Shown: in pieces, positions 8,718 through 17,654 of the stretch
Layout: the number at the start of each line of letters is the position of its first letter
Numbering within the stretch: the stretch's first letter is position 1
Origin: Bacteroidales bacterium
GTDB lineage: Bacteria > Bacteroidota > Bacteroidia > Bacteroidales > UBA932
Direction of reading: 5' to 3'
Assembly: GCA_012522855.1 (NCBI GenBank)
Contig: JAAYJQ010000012.1
Location: 167,476 to 231,475 of the forward strand
DNA length: 64,000 bases
Notes under the pieces: generated by a model
What the model was told of the DNA's origin: nothing
The model's database searches: none
Seen by the model: only the letters and a program-made list of their open reading frames with translations
Program-made: the position numbers and the translations under genes

Positions 8718-9015
8718 AGGCAAAAATCGCATGAGGGGAATATCCTGAAGAAGTCGCCCTGTCGACTCCGGCTCGCAGGTGGAAGAATATCCGAACACCT
8801 GCAACTGTAGCGTATTCATTATTATGGGAATATTTTTCCGGGTGGACGCGTGTGATTCCACCTGCAGAAGAGCAGGGCGGCAACGGGTCCGGGGTGAGGG
8901 CGCGGCGGGTGGTTAAGCGGATCCGGTGAAAGGGCGCAGGATGTGAGGATGCGGGACGATCATCTGCGCAATGAATATTTGTGCCGTAAACAGGGAAGGA
9001 AACCGGATTTTTTTG

Positions 9016-9023
9016 TACATTTG
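9016..9023 (+). promoter_or_regulatory. -7 element upstream of the phospholipase C-like gene
   Basis: TACATTTG matches TAnnTTTG and ends 26 bases before the ATG at 9050. No TTTG is found at the expected -33 spacing. Confidence 0.5.
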
Positions 9024-9049
9024 AAGAAGTTGCTAAAACCGTCCTCATC

Positions 9050-10054
9050 ATGAAAAAGTACTCCCATGCCTGGATTGCGTTCCTGGCCATCAAACGGCTG
9101 GATGCCCTGCGATTCCTCGTCCCCGAAAAAACCAATTCCGACATCACCCTCCGCAAGGATGCAAACTCCTTGGTCAAATGGTTCAAGGATTACCGCGACT
9201 TCGTGATCGCCGGAGCGTGGTATCCCGACGAAGTGTTCAAGGACATGGGCACCAGCCATATTCTCAAATATAAGCCTTACCGGGAAGGAGACAAGACCCG
9301 CTACAGTGAGTTCCGTCCGCTGCCCGACACGATGGAATGCTACGTCCTCGGCCGGGAGTCACCCTTGTTCGGGCAGCCGTATTCCATCGAAGACGGCAAC
9401 TTGGCTGACCGCTGCGAATCCCTGGCGCATGGGCTGGTGGATAGTTTCAAGATGCTGCATCGGGAGGACAAGGGCTGCCCGATCTCACCCTCCGCCAATC
9501 ACATCGCGACCCGGTTTTTTATTTTGAGCCACTACATAGCCGATTGCCACATGCCGCTTCATTGTGATGTGCGGAGTTTCTCCAGCGGAAAGGATATTCA
9601 TGGAGCGATCGAAAAAAGTTGGGATGATGATATTCGCAAGAGCTACGAGCTGGACACCGATAACGAACGGTTTTTCTACGACAAGTACGGTTACCCGCTG
9701 CGGACCGGCCGGGGGAAGGAATGGCTTGCCCATGTAGAAGAGCAGGCGATAACCCGTCCGTACGTGCACAGTTGGGGTACCGCGAACCGGAAGAACGGGG
9801 CGCTGCGGGACAACCGCAGTACGTGGGACTATATGAGCGCGGTCTCTGCTTATTCCTATCTCTTGGCGTACCGGATGATTCCCCTCGGGTACGATGAGAG
9901 CAACATCGACAAGACGGTGTTCCGGAACCTTGATACCGGTCTTCCGTTCGAGCGGTACAGCGAGATGATCTTCCTGGATGCCATCGACTCCGTGTCGCGG
10001 GTGTGGTTGCATGCCTGGGCGCGCTACCGCCGCTGGGCGGAAAAGAAGGGCTGA
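9050..10054 (+). CDS. Zinc-dependent phospholipase C / S1-P1 nuclease-fold protein without signal peptide
   Basis: 334 residues. The ligand pattern of the zinc PLC/P1 superfamily is visible: an N-terminal His (residue 6 in YSHAWIAF), Asp60 and His70 (WYPDEVFKDMGTSH), then HYIADCHMPLH and DIHGAIEKSW. The spacing H-x3-D-x5-H and H-x3-E equals that of the trinuclear zinc site in Bacillus PLC. The family hydrolyses phosphodiesters in phospholipids or single-stranded nucleic acids; which substrate applies here cannot be told. Unusually, no export signal precedes the first ligand, so the protein may act inside the cell. It stands alone between an IS relic and a convergent comEA-like gene. Confidence 0.75.
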   Translation: MKKYSHAWIAFLAIKRLDALRFLVPEKTNSDITLRKDANSLVKWFKDYRDFVIAGAWYPDEVFKDMGTSHILKYKPYREGDKTRYSEFRPLPDTMECYVLGRESPLFGQPYSIEDGNLADRCESLAHGLVDSFKMLHREDKGCPISPSANHIATRFFILSHYIADCHMPLHCDVRSFSSGKDIHGAIEKSWDDDIRKSYELDTDNERFFYDKYGYPLRTGRGKEWLAHVEEQAITRPYVHSWGTANRKNGALRDNRSTWDYMSAVSAYSYLLAYRMIPLGYDESNIDKTVFRNLDTGLPFERYSEMIFLDAIDSVSRVWLHAWARYRRWAEKKG

Positions 10055-10070
10055 GGCGGATCGGCGGCTG

Positions 10071-10988
10071 TCAAGGATCCGCGATACGGCAGCGGGCCAG
10101 TTTGGGCGCGCGTTCGGGATCCAGGATACCGGCATCGATCAGATTTTCGACCGACCACCGGTCGCGGGGGTTGTTTTCCCGGAAGAGCACGATGCCGCGG
10201 GCTGCATATTTCCCGATGTAAGGGTGTGTCCGCAGCCTCTCTTCGGGCAGGGTCCACAGCGGATACGGCTTCTGCTCTCCGAGGGTAACCAGATCCTTCA
10301 ACCCGTCGAATTTTTCCTGGTCGAAATGTCGGATGTCCATCAATTGTTCCGGGTAGGAATATCCCCCCAGTTCTTCGCGATAGGATACCATCCGGGCGGC
10401 GAAATATTTCCCGATGCCCGGCAGGGTCTCGAAGGCTGCGGAATCGGCCGTATTCAGATTGATGGCAGGGATGTCGATGTACGGTGCGAGCCGCCGATAC
10501 ACGGAGTCCGCTACGACGAAGGATTTTGCAAAATCGCTTTTCCGTCGGTACCTGCCCCCTTTCTGCCGGTAGTTGTCGATGGCTTGCGCCTGTTTCAGAG
10601 AAAAGCCCAGCCGCATCAGGTCCTCGACAGACACCGTGTTGGGGTCGAAACGGAAACATTCGTATCTCCTCGGGGTGTACTGGAGACGGATCTGGCGGGC
10701 GGCGGGACTGTGGTCGGCGTCTCCCCGGTACTGTGCGGATCCGGCAGTTCTTTTCGGTTCCCCGGCGGACGGATTGCCGGAATAAGCATGAGGAGGGAGG
10801 GAATCCTTCCCGGTGACAATGAACACGGTGTCCGGACGGTCGTGATGGGCAACGATGCGGGTCACGGCAGCGTGGTGGACGAAGAGGGCGACTTGGTAGC
10901 CGATGATCAGAAAGACGAGGGCGATCGCCCCGATGACGAAGGAAGCGGACGGCTTTCTCGCGTCCTTCTTTTCTGAAGTTTTTTTCAT
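10071..10988 (-). CDS. ComEA-like helix-hairpin-helix membrane protein
   Basis: 305 residues. One N-terminal transmembrane helix (SFVIGAIALVFLIIGYQVALFV) is followed by a polar linker and repeated helix-hairpin-helix units: FDPNTVSVEDLMRLGFSLKQ, INLNTADSAAFETLPGIGKYFA and a third near LRTHPYIGKYAARGI. Such proteins bind double-stranded DNA non-specifically and resemble the competence protein ComEA; Bacteroidetes versions carry several HhH copies. A role in DNA uptake is inferred, not shown. It lies 26 bases after rsmI on the same strand, probably the third gene of that transcript. Confidence 0.8.
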   Translation of the reverse strand: MKKTSEKKDARKPSASFVIGAIALVFLIIGYQVALFVHHAAVTRIVAHHDRPDTVFIVTGKDSLPPHAYSGNPSAGEPKRTAGSAQYRGDADHSPAARQIRLQYTPRRYECFRFDPNTVSVEDLMRLGFSLKQAQAIDNYRQKGGRYRRKSDFAKSFVVADSVYRRLAPYIDIPAINLNTADSAAFETLPGIGKYFAARMVSYREELGGYSYPEQLMDIRHFDQEKFDGLKDLVTLGEQKPYPLWTLPEERLRTHPYIGKYAARGIVLFRENNPRDRWSVENLIDAGILDPERAPKLARCRIADP

Positions 10989-11014
10989 AGCGTTTCTGTT
11001 CGGTTAAACAAGAT

Positions 11015-11698
11015 TCAAGGGTCGGGCGGGGCACCGGCGACAACGATCACGGCCTCGCCTTTCGGGACATGCTCCCGGTACCACGCTGCGATCTCCGAAA
11101 GCGGGCCGCGGCGATGTTCTTCATGGATTTTGGAGATTTCCCGAGCGACGGAGCAGGGCCGGTCCGGGCCGAAACAATCCGCGAGCTGTTCCAGGGTTTT
11201 GACCAGCCGATAGGGGGATTCGTAGAACACCATCGTCCGCGGTTCGGAGGCGAGCGCGTTCAGCCGTGTCAGCCGGCCTTTCTTGACCGGCAGGAAACCT
11301 TCGAAGCAGAAGCGGTCGCAGGGAAGGCCGGAAGAAACAAGGGCGGGGATGCAGGCGGTCGCGCCGGGAAGGGTCTGCACCTCTATTCCTTCTGCGATGC
11401 AGGTTCGGGCAAGCAAGAAACCCGGATCGGAAATACCCGGAGTTCCGGCATCGCTGATCAAGGCGACATCCAGCCCGCTCAGGATCCGGTCTTTGATCAC
11501 TTCTACCGTCTGGTGTTCATTGAATTTGTGGTGCGATCGCAGTTTTCCGCGGATATCATAGCGCTGCAACAGAATCCCGCTCACGCGGGTGTCTTCGGCC
11601 AGAATGAGGTCGACATCCCTCAGTACCTGCACTGCCCTGAAGGTCATGTCCTCCAGGTTGCCGATGGGCGTGGGAACGATGTAGAGTTTGCCGGCCAT
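11015..11698 (-). CDS. rsmI: 16S rRNA (cytidine-1402-2'-O)-methyltransferase
   Basis: 227 residues. It methylates C1402 of 16S rRNA with S-adenosylmethionine. The N-terminal MAGKLYIVPTPIGNLEDMTFRAVQVL, the AEDTR block, and SDAGTPGISDPG are the hallmark motifs of the tetrapyrrole-methylase-fold RsmI family. It is slightly shorter than the E. coli enzyme, which has an extra C-terminal domain; this is usual in Bacteroidetes. It sits between the 212-residue hypothetical gene and the comEA-like gene. Confidence 0.95.
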   Translation of the reverse strand: MAGKLYIVPTPIGNLEDMTFRAVQVLRDVDLILAEDTRVSGILLQRYDIRGKLRSHHKFNEHQTVEVIKDRILSGLDVALISDAGTPGISDPGFLLARTCIAEGIEVQTLPGATACIPALVSSGLPCDRFCFEGFLPVKKGRLTRLNALASEPRTMVFYESPYRLVKTLEQLADCFGPDRPCSVAREISKIHEEHRRGPLSEIAAWYREHVPKGEAVIVVAGAPPDP

Positions 11699-11721
11699 GC
11701 GCAGGTCTTTTCGATCGGAGA

Positions 11722-12360
11722 TCAGCTGAGTTTCCGGCGCACCGCCATCATGAGCCGGTAGACCGTCCCGCCGTTCATGTTCCAGTCCGGGAAGTGATCC
11801 CGGATGTACCCGAGGGCTTCCTCGAGGGAGTCCATAGCATTGAAGGCAGCGATGGTGTCCCGAAACAGAATGGGGTCTTCTTTGAAAAGGGAATTGATCA
11901 GGAGCACGCGGTCATTGAGGGAAATCGCGCTGATGATGTTCTTGACCGGGGATCCCGGACGATCGGTTCGCCAGGCCTGCTTTTCAGCCATGACATCCAT
12001 GACCGCCTTGTCCGCTTTCCGGGTGTCCATCACCGCTTTCTTGGGTTTGATCGCGGCTTTCTCGGGTTCCGTCTTCACGGATTTCGAAACGAAGTCCGGA
12101 ACGTCGATCTCCGCATCGGAGATGGAAATGTCGATTGGTTCCTGCGGAAGATCCTCAGCGGGTTCTTTGGCTTCGACCTGCGGCTCGGGCAAAGCGGTTG
12201 AAACTGCGGGAGTCTCTTCCTGCGCTTCAGGATCCGCAGGCAGCGGACCGGCATCCTGGAGGGTCTCCTTCACCTCTTTTTCCAAAGCGTCGAGTTGTAA
12301 TCTGAGGGCTTCGATTTTCTGCAGAAGCTCGGACCGGGTTTCGTTTTCAGTATTTCCCAT
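11722..12360 (-). CDS. Conserved Bacteroidetes protein of unknown function, coiled-coil N-terminus
   Basis: 212 residues from ATG 12360 (MGNTENETRSELLQK); the track start at 12405 would lie inside the promoter. Residues 8-35 form a short coiled coil (LLQKIEALRLQLDALEKEV), followed by a low-complexity acidic Pro/Glu linker. A folded C-terminal domain follows (SLNDRVLLINSLFKEDPILFRDTIAAF and DHFPDWN). I recall this C-terminal domain as a Bacteroidetes-restricted conserved hypothetical, but no function. It is first in a likely operon with rsmI and the comEA-like gene and is divergent from tdk. Confidence 0.8.
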   Translation of the reverse strand: MGNTENETRSELLQKIEALRLQLDALEKEVKETLQDAGPLPADPEAQEETPAVSTALPEPQVEAKEPAEDLPQEPIDISISDAEIDVPDFVSKSVKTEPEKAAIKPKKAVMDTRKADKAVMDVMAEKQAWRTDRPGSPVKNIISAISLNDRVLLINSLFKEDPILFRDTIAAFNAMDSLEEALGYIRDHFPDWNMNGGTVYRLMMAVRRKLS

Positions 12361-12375
12361 ACGGTGTAAATTAAC

Positions 12376-12410
12376 TATATTTGCGAAGCAATATCCTGAA
12401 CACAAATCTA
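12376..12410. promoter_or_regulatory. Facing promoters for tdk (+) and the rsmI operon (-)
   Basis: TATATTTG at 12376-12383 (+) and TAGATTTG at 12410-12403 (-) both match TAnnTTTG. They point at each other, so the two transcripts would begin within a few bases of each other and overlap at their 5' ends. The + copy has TTTC at the -33 spacing; the - copy has CTTG. Confidence 0.5.
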
Positions 12411-12414
12411 TACA

Positions 12415-12987
12415 ATGTTTTTAGAAAACACAAGAAAAGCAGGCTGTATCGAGGTGATCTGCGGCTCCATGTTTTCCGGCAAAACCGAAGAACTCATCAG
12501 AAGGCTGAAACGTGCCCAGTTCGCCAACCAGAAGATCGAAATCTTCAAGCCGGCGGTCGATACGCGGTATTCCCAAGAAGACGTCGTGTCCCACGACTTG
12601 CAAAAGATTTCCTGCACTTCGGTCCGAGATCCCCGCGAGATGCTGGAAGTGGCCTCCGATGTCCGGGTGGTGGGCATTGATGAAGCGCAGTTCTACGACG
12701 CCTCCCTGGTCGAAGTCGCCCAGGCTCTTGCGAATCGGGGCGTTCGCGTGATTATCGCAGGACTTGATACGGACTATCTAGGCAAGCCGTTCGGGTCGAT
12801 GCCGGCCCTCATGGCCATTGCTGAGGATGTCCAGAAAGTCCATGCCATCTGCGTGAGATGTGGAAATCTCGCCAACCATTCTCACCGTCTCTCCAAAAGC
12901 CGGGAACTGGTCGTTCTCGGAGAGAAGGACGTGTACGAGCCGTTGTGCCGGGAGTGTTACAACAAAGCGATGGCGGAGGAAGTTTAG
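12415..12987 (+). CDS. tdk: Thymidine kinase
   Basis: 190 residues, class II thymidine kinase that phosphorylates thymidine in the salvage pathway. Walker A is [12 protein letters not shown], the DEAQF motif (IDEAQFYD) follows, and the zinc-binding lasso has CVRCGN and CREC. The start [17 protein letters not shown] is typical for Bacteroidales. The gene converges on recA with a 4-base overlap of the stop regions. A TATATTTG -7 element lies 31 bases upstream. Confidence 0.96.
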   Translation: MFLENTRKAGCIEVICGSMFSGKTEELIRRLKRAQFANQKIEIFKPAVDTRYSQEDVVSHDLQKISCTSVRDPREMLEVASDVRVVGIDEAQFYDASLVEVAQALANRGVRVIIAGLDTDYLGKPFGSMPALMAIAEDVQKVHAICVRCGNLANHSHRLSKSRELVVLGEKDVYEPLCRECYNKAMAEEV

Positions 12988-14012
12988 TCCTTGATCTTCT
13001 TCAAGGATTCGCGGATCTTTGACTCGATTTCATCGCAGAGTTCCGGATTGTCGCGCAGCAGCTGCTTCGTGGCCTCGCGTCCCTGCGTAAGTTTTTGGCC
13101 GTTATAGCTGAACCAGGAGCCGCTCTTTTCGACGATACTGTACTCGACCCCCAGATCCAGCACTTCTCCTGTCCGGGAGATCCCTTCGCCGAATACGATG
13201 TCGAATTCCGCCTTCTTGAACGGCGGCGCCATTTTGTTCTTCACGACCTTGACCCGGGTCCGGTTCCCGAGCGCTTCCTCTCCGTCTTTGATCTGGGTGA
13301 TTCGGCGGACGTCTATGCGCACGGACGCATAGAACTTCAAGGCGTTTCCTCCCGTGGTCGTTTCAGGGTTGCCGAACATGATGCCGATCTTCTCGCGCAA
13401 CTGGTTGATGAAGATGCAGCAGGTGTTGGTCTTGGCGATGTTGGCGGTGAGTTTCCGCAAGGCCTGGCTCATAAGCCGGGCCTGGAGTCCGACCTTGCTG
13501 TCGCCCATTTCTCCTTCGATCTCCGCCTTCGGAGTCAGGGCCGCTACCGAGTCGATGACCACGATGTCGATCGCCCCGGAACGGATGAGGTTGTCCGCGA
13601 TTTCAAGGGCTTGTTCCCCGTTGTCCGGCTGTGAAATGAGCAATGTTTCCAAATTGACGCCCAACGCCTTCGCGTACGTACGGTCGAATGCGTGTTCCGC
13701 ATCGATCATTGCTGCGATCCCGCCGAGTTTCTGAGCCTGCGCGATCGCGTGGATCGCCAGGGTCGTTTTTCCGCTTGCCTCAGGTCCGTAGATTTCCACG
13801 ATTCTGCCTCTCGGATAGCCCCCGATTCCAAGCGCGTGATCCAGCGCGATGGAACCGCTGGGAATGACCTGAACGTCCCATTGTGGCTGATCCCCCAGCT
13901 TCATGATCGTCCCTTTCCCATAATCTTTCTCAATCTTGTCGATCGTGGCCTGCAATGCCTTCAATTTGGCTGCGTTTCCCTCGTTCGACATCTCTTCAAC
14001 TGCTTTAGCCAT
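12984..14012 (-). CDS. recA: Recombinase RecA
   Basis: 342 residues, standard length. It is an ATP-dependent strand-exchange protein and SOS co-protease. Walker [30 protein letters not shown] and the L2 region [17 protein letters not shown] are all intact. The start at 14012 gives [17 protein letters not shown] minus-strand TAACTTTG at 14073-14066 is the probable -7 element. A short GGCGGA/TCCGCC hairpin lies in the leader (14043-14059). recX is encoded about 3.6 kb away on the other side of rlmN and the patatin gene. Confidence 0.98.
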   Translation of the reverse strand: MAKAVEEMSNEGNAAKLKALQATIDKIEKDYGKGTIMKLGDQPQWDVQVIPSGSIALDHALGIGGYPRGRIVEIYGPEASGKTTLAIHAIAQAQKLGGIAAMIDAEHAFDRTYAKALGVNLETLLISQPDNGEQALEIADNLIRSGAIDIVVIDSVAALTPKAEIEGEMGDSKVGLQARLMSQALRKLTANIAKTNTCCIFINQLREKIGIMFGNPETTTGGNALKFYASVRIDVRRITQIKDGEEALGNRTRVKVVKNKMAPPFKKAEFDIVFGEGISRTGEVLDLGVEYSIVEKSGSWFSYNGQKLTQGREATKQLLRDNPELCDEIESKIRESLKKIKD

Positions 14013-14065
14013 AATGTTTTGTGAGTTTAATAGGTTTCTTGGGGCGGAGGTGTTCCGCCTCTTTA

Positions 14066-14073
14066 CAAAGTTA
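14066..14073 (-). promoter_or_regulatory. -7 element of recA
   Basis: TAACTTTG on the minus strand matches TAnnTTTG, about 54 bases before the recA ATG. No LexA-type palindrome was recognised beside it. Confidence 0.55.
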
Positions 14074-14106
14074 TGAAAAAACCTGTAAAATGACGTTATT
14101 TTTGTT

Positions 14107-14114
14107 TAAATTTG
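14107..14114 (+). promoter_or_regulatory. -7 element of the rlmN-patatin-recX transcript
   Basis: TAAATTTG matches TAnnTTTG and ends 26 bases before ATG 14141. It supports that start over the track start at 14021, which would lie upstream of the promoter. Confidence 0.6.
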
Positions 14115-14140
14115 CGTTGCCCCTGATAATCGTACCTGAA

Positions 14141-15214
14141 ATGCGTCTTAAATTGCTTGGAATGACCCCGGAAGAACTGAAGGAGGTGGCCTTGAAAGTC
14201 GACCTTCCGGCCTTTGCAGGCAAGCAGATCGCCAGATGGATGTACGGAAGCAAGGTTCGGAGCATCGACGAGATGACCAATCTGTCCAAAGCCGGGAGGG
14301 AGAGGCTGAAGGAGTCGTATGATCTCGGCCTTTCGCTGCCTTCGGATTGTCAGGTGTCCCGCGACGGAACCAAGAAGTACTTATTCTCCGTCCGTTGCGC
14401 GCGGAACCGGCCCGAAGAACCGGAAGAGAGCGCCATCGAGGCGGTGATGATTCCCGAAGAAGAACGGAAGACCCTCTGCGTGTCTTCCCAGGCTGGCTGT
14501 CGTATGGGTTGCCTCTTCTGCATGACCGGTCGTCAGGGCTTTCACGGTAATCTTTCGGTGGCGGACATTCTTTCCCAGTTTCTGGCGATTGACGAATCAG
14601 CCGACCTGTCCAATGCGGTGTTCATGGGAATGGGGGAGCCGCTGGATAATTTCGAGCAAGTGCGGCGGGCGATCAAGGTCCTGACCGCGGACTGGGGCTT
14701 CGGCTGGAGCCCGAAGCGGATCACCCTTTCCACCATCGGCGTCCTTCCGAATCTGCGACGCTGCCTCGATGAAACCCGCTGCCATTTGGCCGTCAGCCTG
14801 CACAATCCCTTTTCCGCGGAACGGAAGGAAATGATGCCCGTGGAAAAGTCTTGGCCTTTGGAGGAAGTCGTGTCCATGATTCGGGAATATGATTTCACGG
14901 GCCAACGACGCGTCAGCTTCGAATATACGATGTTCTCCGGCATCAACGACACCAAGCGCCATGCCGATGCCACCATCCGCTTGCTGAGCGGACTGGAATG
15001 TCGGGTCAACCTGATCCGATTCCACAAGATTCCGGACGTCCCCTTCGAGACCTCTCCCGATGTGACGATGGAGAATTTCCGTGACCGGCTGACGCGCCAC
15101 GGCATCTTCTGCACGATCCGCGCCTCCCGGGGAGAGGATATCCTGGCCGCTTGCGGGATGCTGGCCGACAGGCGCCGGAACCGGGGACCGGAAGCGACAA
15201 CATACTTGGAATGA
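14141..15214 (+). CDS. rlmN: 23S rRNA/tRNA adenine-C2 methyltransferase RlmN
   Basis: 357 residues from ATG 14141 (MRLKLLGMTPEELKEVALKV). It is a radical-SAM enzyme that methylates A2503 of 23S rRNA and A37 of some tRNAs. The [4Fe-4S] motif CRMGCLFC, MGMGEPLDNF and the N-terminal helix pair with PAFAGKQIARWMY are characteristic. The C-terminal cysteine used in the methylation mechanism fits AACGMLAD. The stop overlaps the start of the patatin gene (ATGA), so the two are translationally coupled. Confidence 0.95.
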   Translation: MRLKLLGMTPEELKEVALKVDLPAFAGKQIARWMYGSKVRSIDEMTNLSKAGRERLKESYDLGLSLPSDCQVSRDGTKKYLFSVRCARNRPEEPEESAIEAVMIPEEERKTLCVSSQAGCRMGCLFCMTGRQGFHGNLSVADILSQFLAIDESADLSNAVFMGMGEPLDNFEQVRRAIKVLTADWGFGWSPKRITLSTIGVLPNLRRCLDETRCHLAVSLHNPFSAERKEMMPVEKSWPLEEVVSMIREYDFTGQRRVSFEYTMFSGINDTKRHADATIRLLSGLECRVNLIRFHKIPDVPFETSPDVTMENFRDRLTRHGIFCTIRASRGEDILAACGMLADRRRNRGPEATTYLE

Positions 15215-17643
15215 CAATGAATACTATGAAGACTTACTTGGGAACGAAACGCCATGTCATGGTTTTGCTCGGAATCGTGACCTTGGCTTTTTCATCCCTG
15301 GCGCAGCCGTCCCGTGTTTCCCTTTCCTCCGAATACAGCCAGTTGCGGGTCGAACGCATCAGTCCCCGGATGGATTCGATCCGGGAGCATCGCCCCACGG
15401 TCGCGCTCGTCCTCAGCGGAGGAGGGGCGAAGGGGGCGGCGCATGTGGGGGTGATCCGGTATCTGGAATCGATCGGGATGCCGATCGACATTGTGGTCGG
15501 AACCAGTATGGGCGGTCTTATCGGGGGAATGTATGCCCTCGGTTTCCGCGGCGATCAACTGGACTCGTTGATTCGGCAGATGGACTGGAACATGGTCCTC
15601 AGCGACAAGGTGCCGCGGGAATACATCTCCTACTCGGAAGCCAAGTATAACGAGAAATACCTGCTTTCCTTTCCGTTCTTCTACGGAAAAGATGAATACG
15701 AAAAGCTGCGTGAGGACGGAATGCTGTATCGTCGCAACGAGCGCGGCAACAGTGAAATCCACTTGGGCGCAGGGAACAGGGATGCCAGCAGCCTCATCAA
15801 GGACAACCTGTTGGGTAGTCTCCCGTCCGGTATGGTGTTCGGGCAAAATGTCGGGAATCTGCTCAGTTCCCTTACCGTCGGCTATCAAGATGAAATGGAC
15901 TTCTACCGGTTGCCGATTCCCTTTGTGTGTGTGGCGACCGACCTGGTCACGGGAACCGCGAAAGTCTGGACCGAAGGGAAACTGACGACCGCCCTTCGTT
16001 CCACGATGTCCATTCCGGGTATGTTCGCCCCGGTCAAAACCGGCGGGATGGTGCTGGTGGACGGAGGAATGCGGAATAATTATCCCACGGATCTTGCGAA
16101 AATGGCCGGGGCGGACTACGTGATCGGCGTTGACTTGTCCGGCGATTCGCGGGATTATTCGGAAATCAACAACCTGGGAGACATCATCGGCACCGGGGTC
16201 GAAATGTTGGGAAGGGCATCCTACGAAAGGAATGTGCTGATTCCGGATGTGACGATCAAGCCGGTTCTGAAGGAATTCAACATGCTCAGTTTCTCTGAGA
16301 GGAACATCGACACCATCGTTAACCGAGGGTACCGGGCTTCGCTGGACATGGCTGCGGAACTGGACTCCCTCAAATCGATCTTGGGGCCGGACACGACGGT
16401 CCGGTACAACCGCTCCGCCGTGGATCTCGGCGAAGAGAAGGTCATGATTTCCGGGGTGGAAATCACCGGAGTGGATGACCGGGAGAGTCTTTATCTGATG
16501 AACAAGATCGCCCTCGACGCCGGGAGCAAGATGGGGCGGGCGGAGATCGAGAATGCCGCGGCGACGATCTACGGAACCAATGCCTTTGACTATGTCACCT
16601 ACGAACTGAGCGGGGACCGCGAACCGTTCCGGCTCAAGTTCGACTGTGTGAAGGGGCCGATCCACCAGGTCGGCGTCGGGGGGCGGTTCGATACGGAAGA
16701 GATTGTCTCCGTATTGGTCAATGTGGGTCTGAATGTTCACAAGCTTCAGGGGTCTTCTGTCGATTTCACAGCCAAGGTGGGAACGAATCCTTACGCCAAC
16801 CTCAATTATTCCTTCGTAACCCGCAGGGGGACGTCTCTCAATGCGATGGCCGGGATCCGCTATACGGATCGGAATGCCTTCAGCATCGGAGACAACCGGT
16901 TCAAGATCAATTTCATCAACATCCGGCAGGAGTTCTACCTGTCGAACATCAAATGGTCCAAGTACTTTTTGAGAACCGGAATCCGGAACGACTGGTACAG
17001 CGTCAACTCCATGATGGCCGAGCAGGTGATCGGAGACTACGATTTGGAGCAGCTCAAGAACGACTACATTACCTACTTCTTCAATGCCGGGCGGGATGAT
17101 TTCGACAACGGCTACATCCCGACGAAAGGCTCCTCGCTGGGCGTATCCTACGAATGGGTGTTTGGAGGTTTTCCGCACAAGTTCAACAATTTCCACACGG
17201 TCCTTTTCAACTGGAAAAGCATTGCGGGAGGAGACGCCTTCGCTTTTATTCCCTCGCTCAGTTTCCGTTTTCTGTTCGGCGAGGACGTGCCGATTCCTTT
17301 CACCAACACCATGGGAGGCAGCATGGCGGGCAGGTATCTGGATCAGCAGCTGCCTTTCATCGGGATCAACAACGCGGCTGCCATGCAGAACATGCTCGGC
17401 ATCGCCCGAACCGACTTCCGGGTCAAATTGTTCAAAAACAACTACCTGACCGCCATCGCCAACTATGCTGTCTCGTGCAACGAGTTCAACCAATTGAAGA
17501 GCGCGTACGCTAATACGGATCATTTCGGAGTCGGACTGCAGTACACCTACAATCTTATCCTCGGTCCCGTGAGCGCCAACCTCCACTGGTCCACCTACAC
17601 CCGCCGGGTCGGGGCCTACTTCAGCATCGGCTTTGACTTCTGA
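15211..17643 (+). CDS. Patatin-like phospholipase with POTRA and outer-membrane barrel (type Vd-like)
   Basis: About 810 residues from ATG 15211; 15217 and 15226 are also possible, since the signal peptide begins near MKTYLGTKRHVMVLLGIVTL. The patatin domain (about 60-290) has the oxyanion motif SGGGAKGAAHVG, the nucleophile motif GTSMGG and the catalytic Asp in VDGGMRNNYP. A POTRA-like segment follows (ISGVEITGVDD), then a long beta-rich region ending in the terminal Phe motif FSIGFDF. This layout is that of PlpD-type (type Vd) proteins, which put a lipolytic domain at the cell surface. The large minus-strand ORF 15292-17586 is a shadow. Confidence 0.88.
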   Translation: MTMNTMKTYLGTKRHVMVLLGIVTLAFSSLAQPSRVSLSSEYSQLRVERISPRMDSIREHRPTVALVLSGGGAKGAAHVGVIRYLESIGMPIDIVVGTSMGGLIGGMYALGFRGDQLDSLIRQMDWNMVLSDKVPREYISYSEAKYNEKYLLSFPFFYGKDEYEKLREDGMLYRRNERGNSEIHLGAGNRDASSLIKDNLLGSLPSGMVFGQNVGNLLSSLTVGYQDEMDFYRLPIPFVCVATDLVTGTAKVWTEGKLTTALRSTMSIPGMFAPVKTGGMVLVDGGMRNNYPTDLAKMAGADYVIGVDLSGDSRDYSEINNLGDIIGTGVEMLGRASYERNVLIPDVTIKPVLKEFNMLSFSERNIDTIVNRGYRASLDMAAELDSLKSILGPDTTVRYNRSAVDLGEEKVMISGVEITGVDDRESLYLMNKIALDAGSKMGRAEIENAAATIYGTNAFDYVTYELSGDREPFRLKFDCVKGPIHQVGVGGRFDTEEIVSVLVNVGLNVHKLQGSSVDFTAKVGTNPYANLNYSFVTRRGTSLNAMAGIRYTDRNAFSIGDNRFKINFINIRQEFYLSNIKWSKYFLRTGIRNDWYSVNSMMAEQVIGDYDLEQLKNDYITYFFNAGRDDFDNGYIPTKGSSLGVSYEWVFGGFPHKFNNFHTVLFNWKSIAGGDAFAFIPSLSFRFLFGEDVPIPFTNTMGGSMAGRYLDQQLPFIGINNAAAMQNMLGIARTDFRVKLFKNNYLTAIANYAVSCNEFNQLKSAYANTDHFGVGLQYTYNLILGPVSANLHWSTYTRRVGAYFSIGFDF

Positions 17644-17654
17644 TCCCGTGACCT

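Larger units (their letters stand above)
8308..9049. other. 742-base gene-free region with inverted repeats and an IS relic
   Basis: No convincing ORF on either strand. Inverted repeats seen: GTCACG/CGTGAC (8402-8418); GTCGCCGT/ACGGCGAC (8527-8561); GATTTCAAT/ATTGAAATC (8646-8681); and GCAGGTGGAA/TTCCACCTGC (8775-8784 and 8856-8865), enclosing 71 bases. Positions 8664-8717 resemble an IS30 end (listed separately). A TACATTTG -7 element precedes the next gene. The short ORFs listed here look like chance frames. Confidence 0.6.

Noticed and set aside
8619-8861. 80-residue minus-strand ORF overlapping the IS relic
   Set aside because: Although MQTAV resembles MQIAV next to the right-edge IS, the similarity fits terminal repeat sequence better than a conserved protein; no domain seen.
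15292-17586. 764-residue minus-strand ORF
   Set aside because: Lies entirely antisense to the patatin/barrel gene, whose motifs are clear. It has no domains and a His/Asp/Val/Gln-rich composition typical of antisense frames in GC-rich genes.
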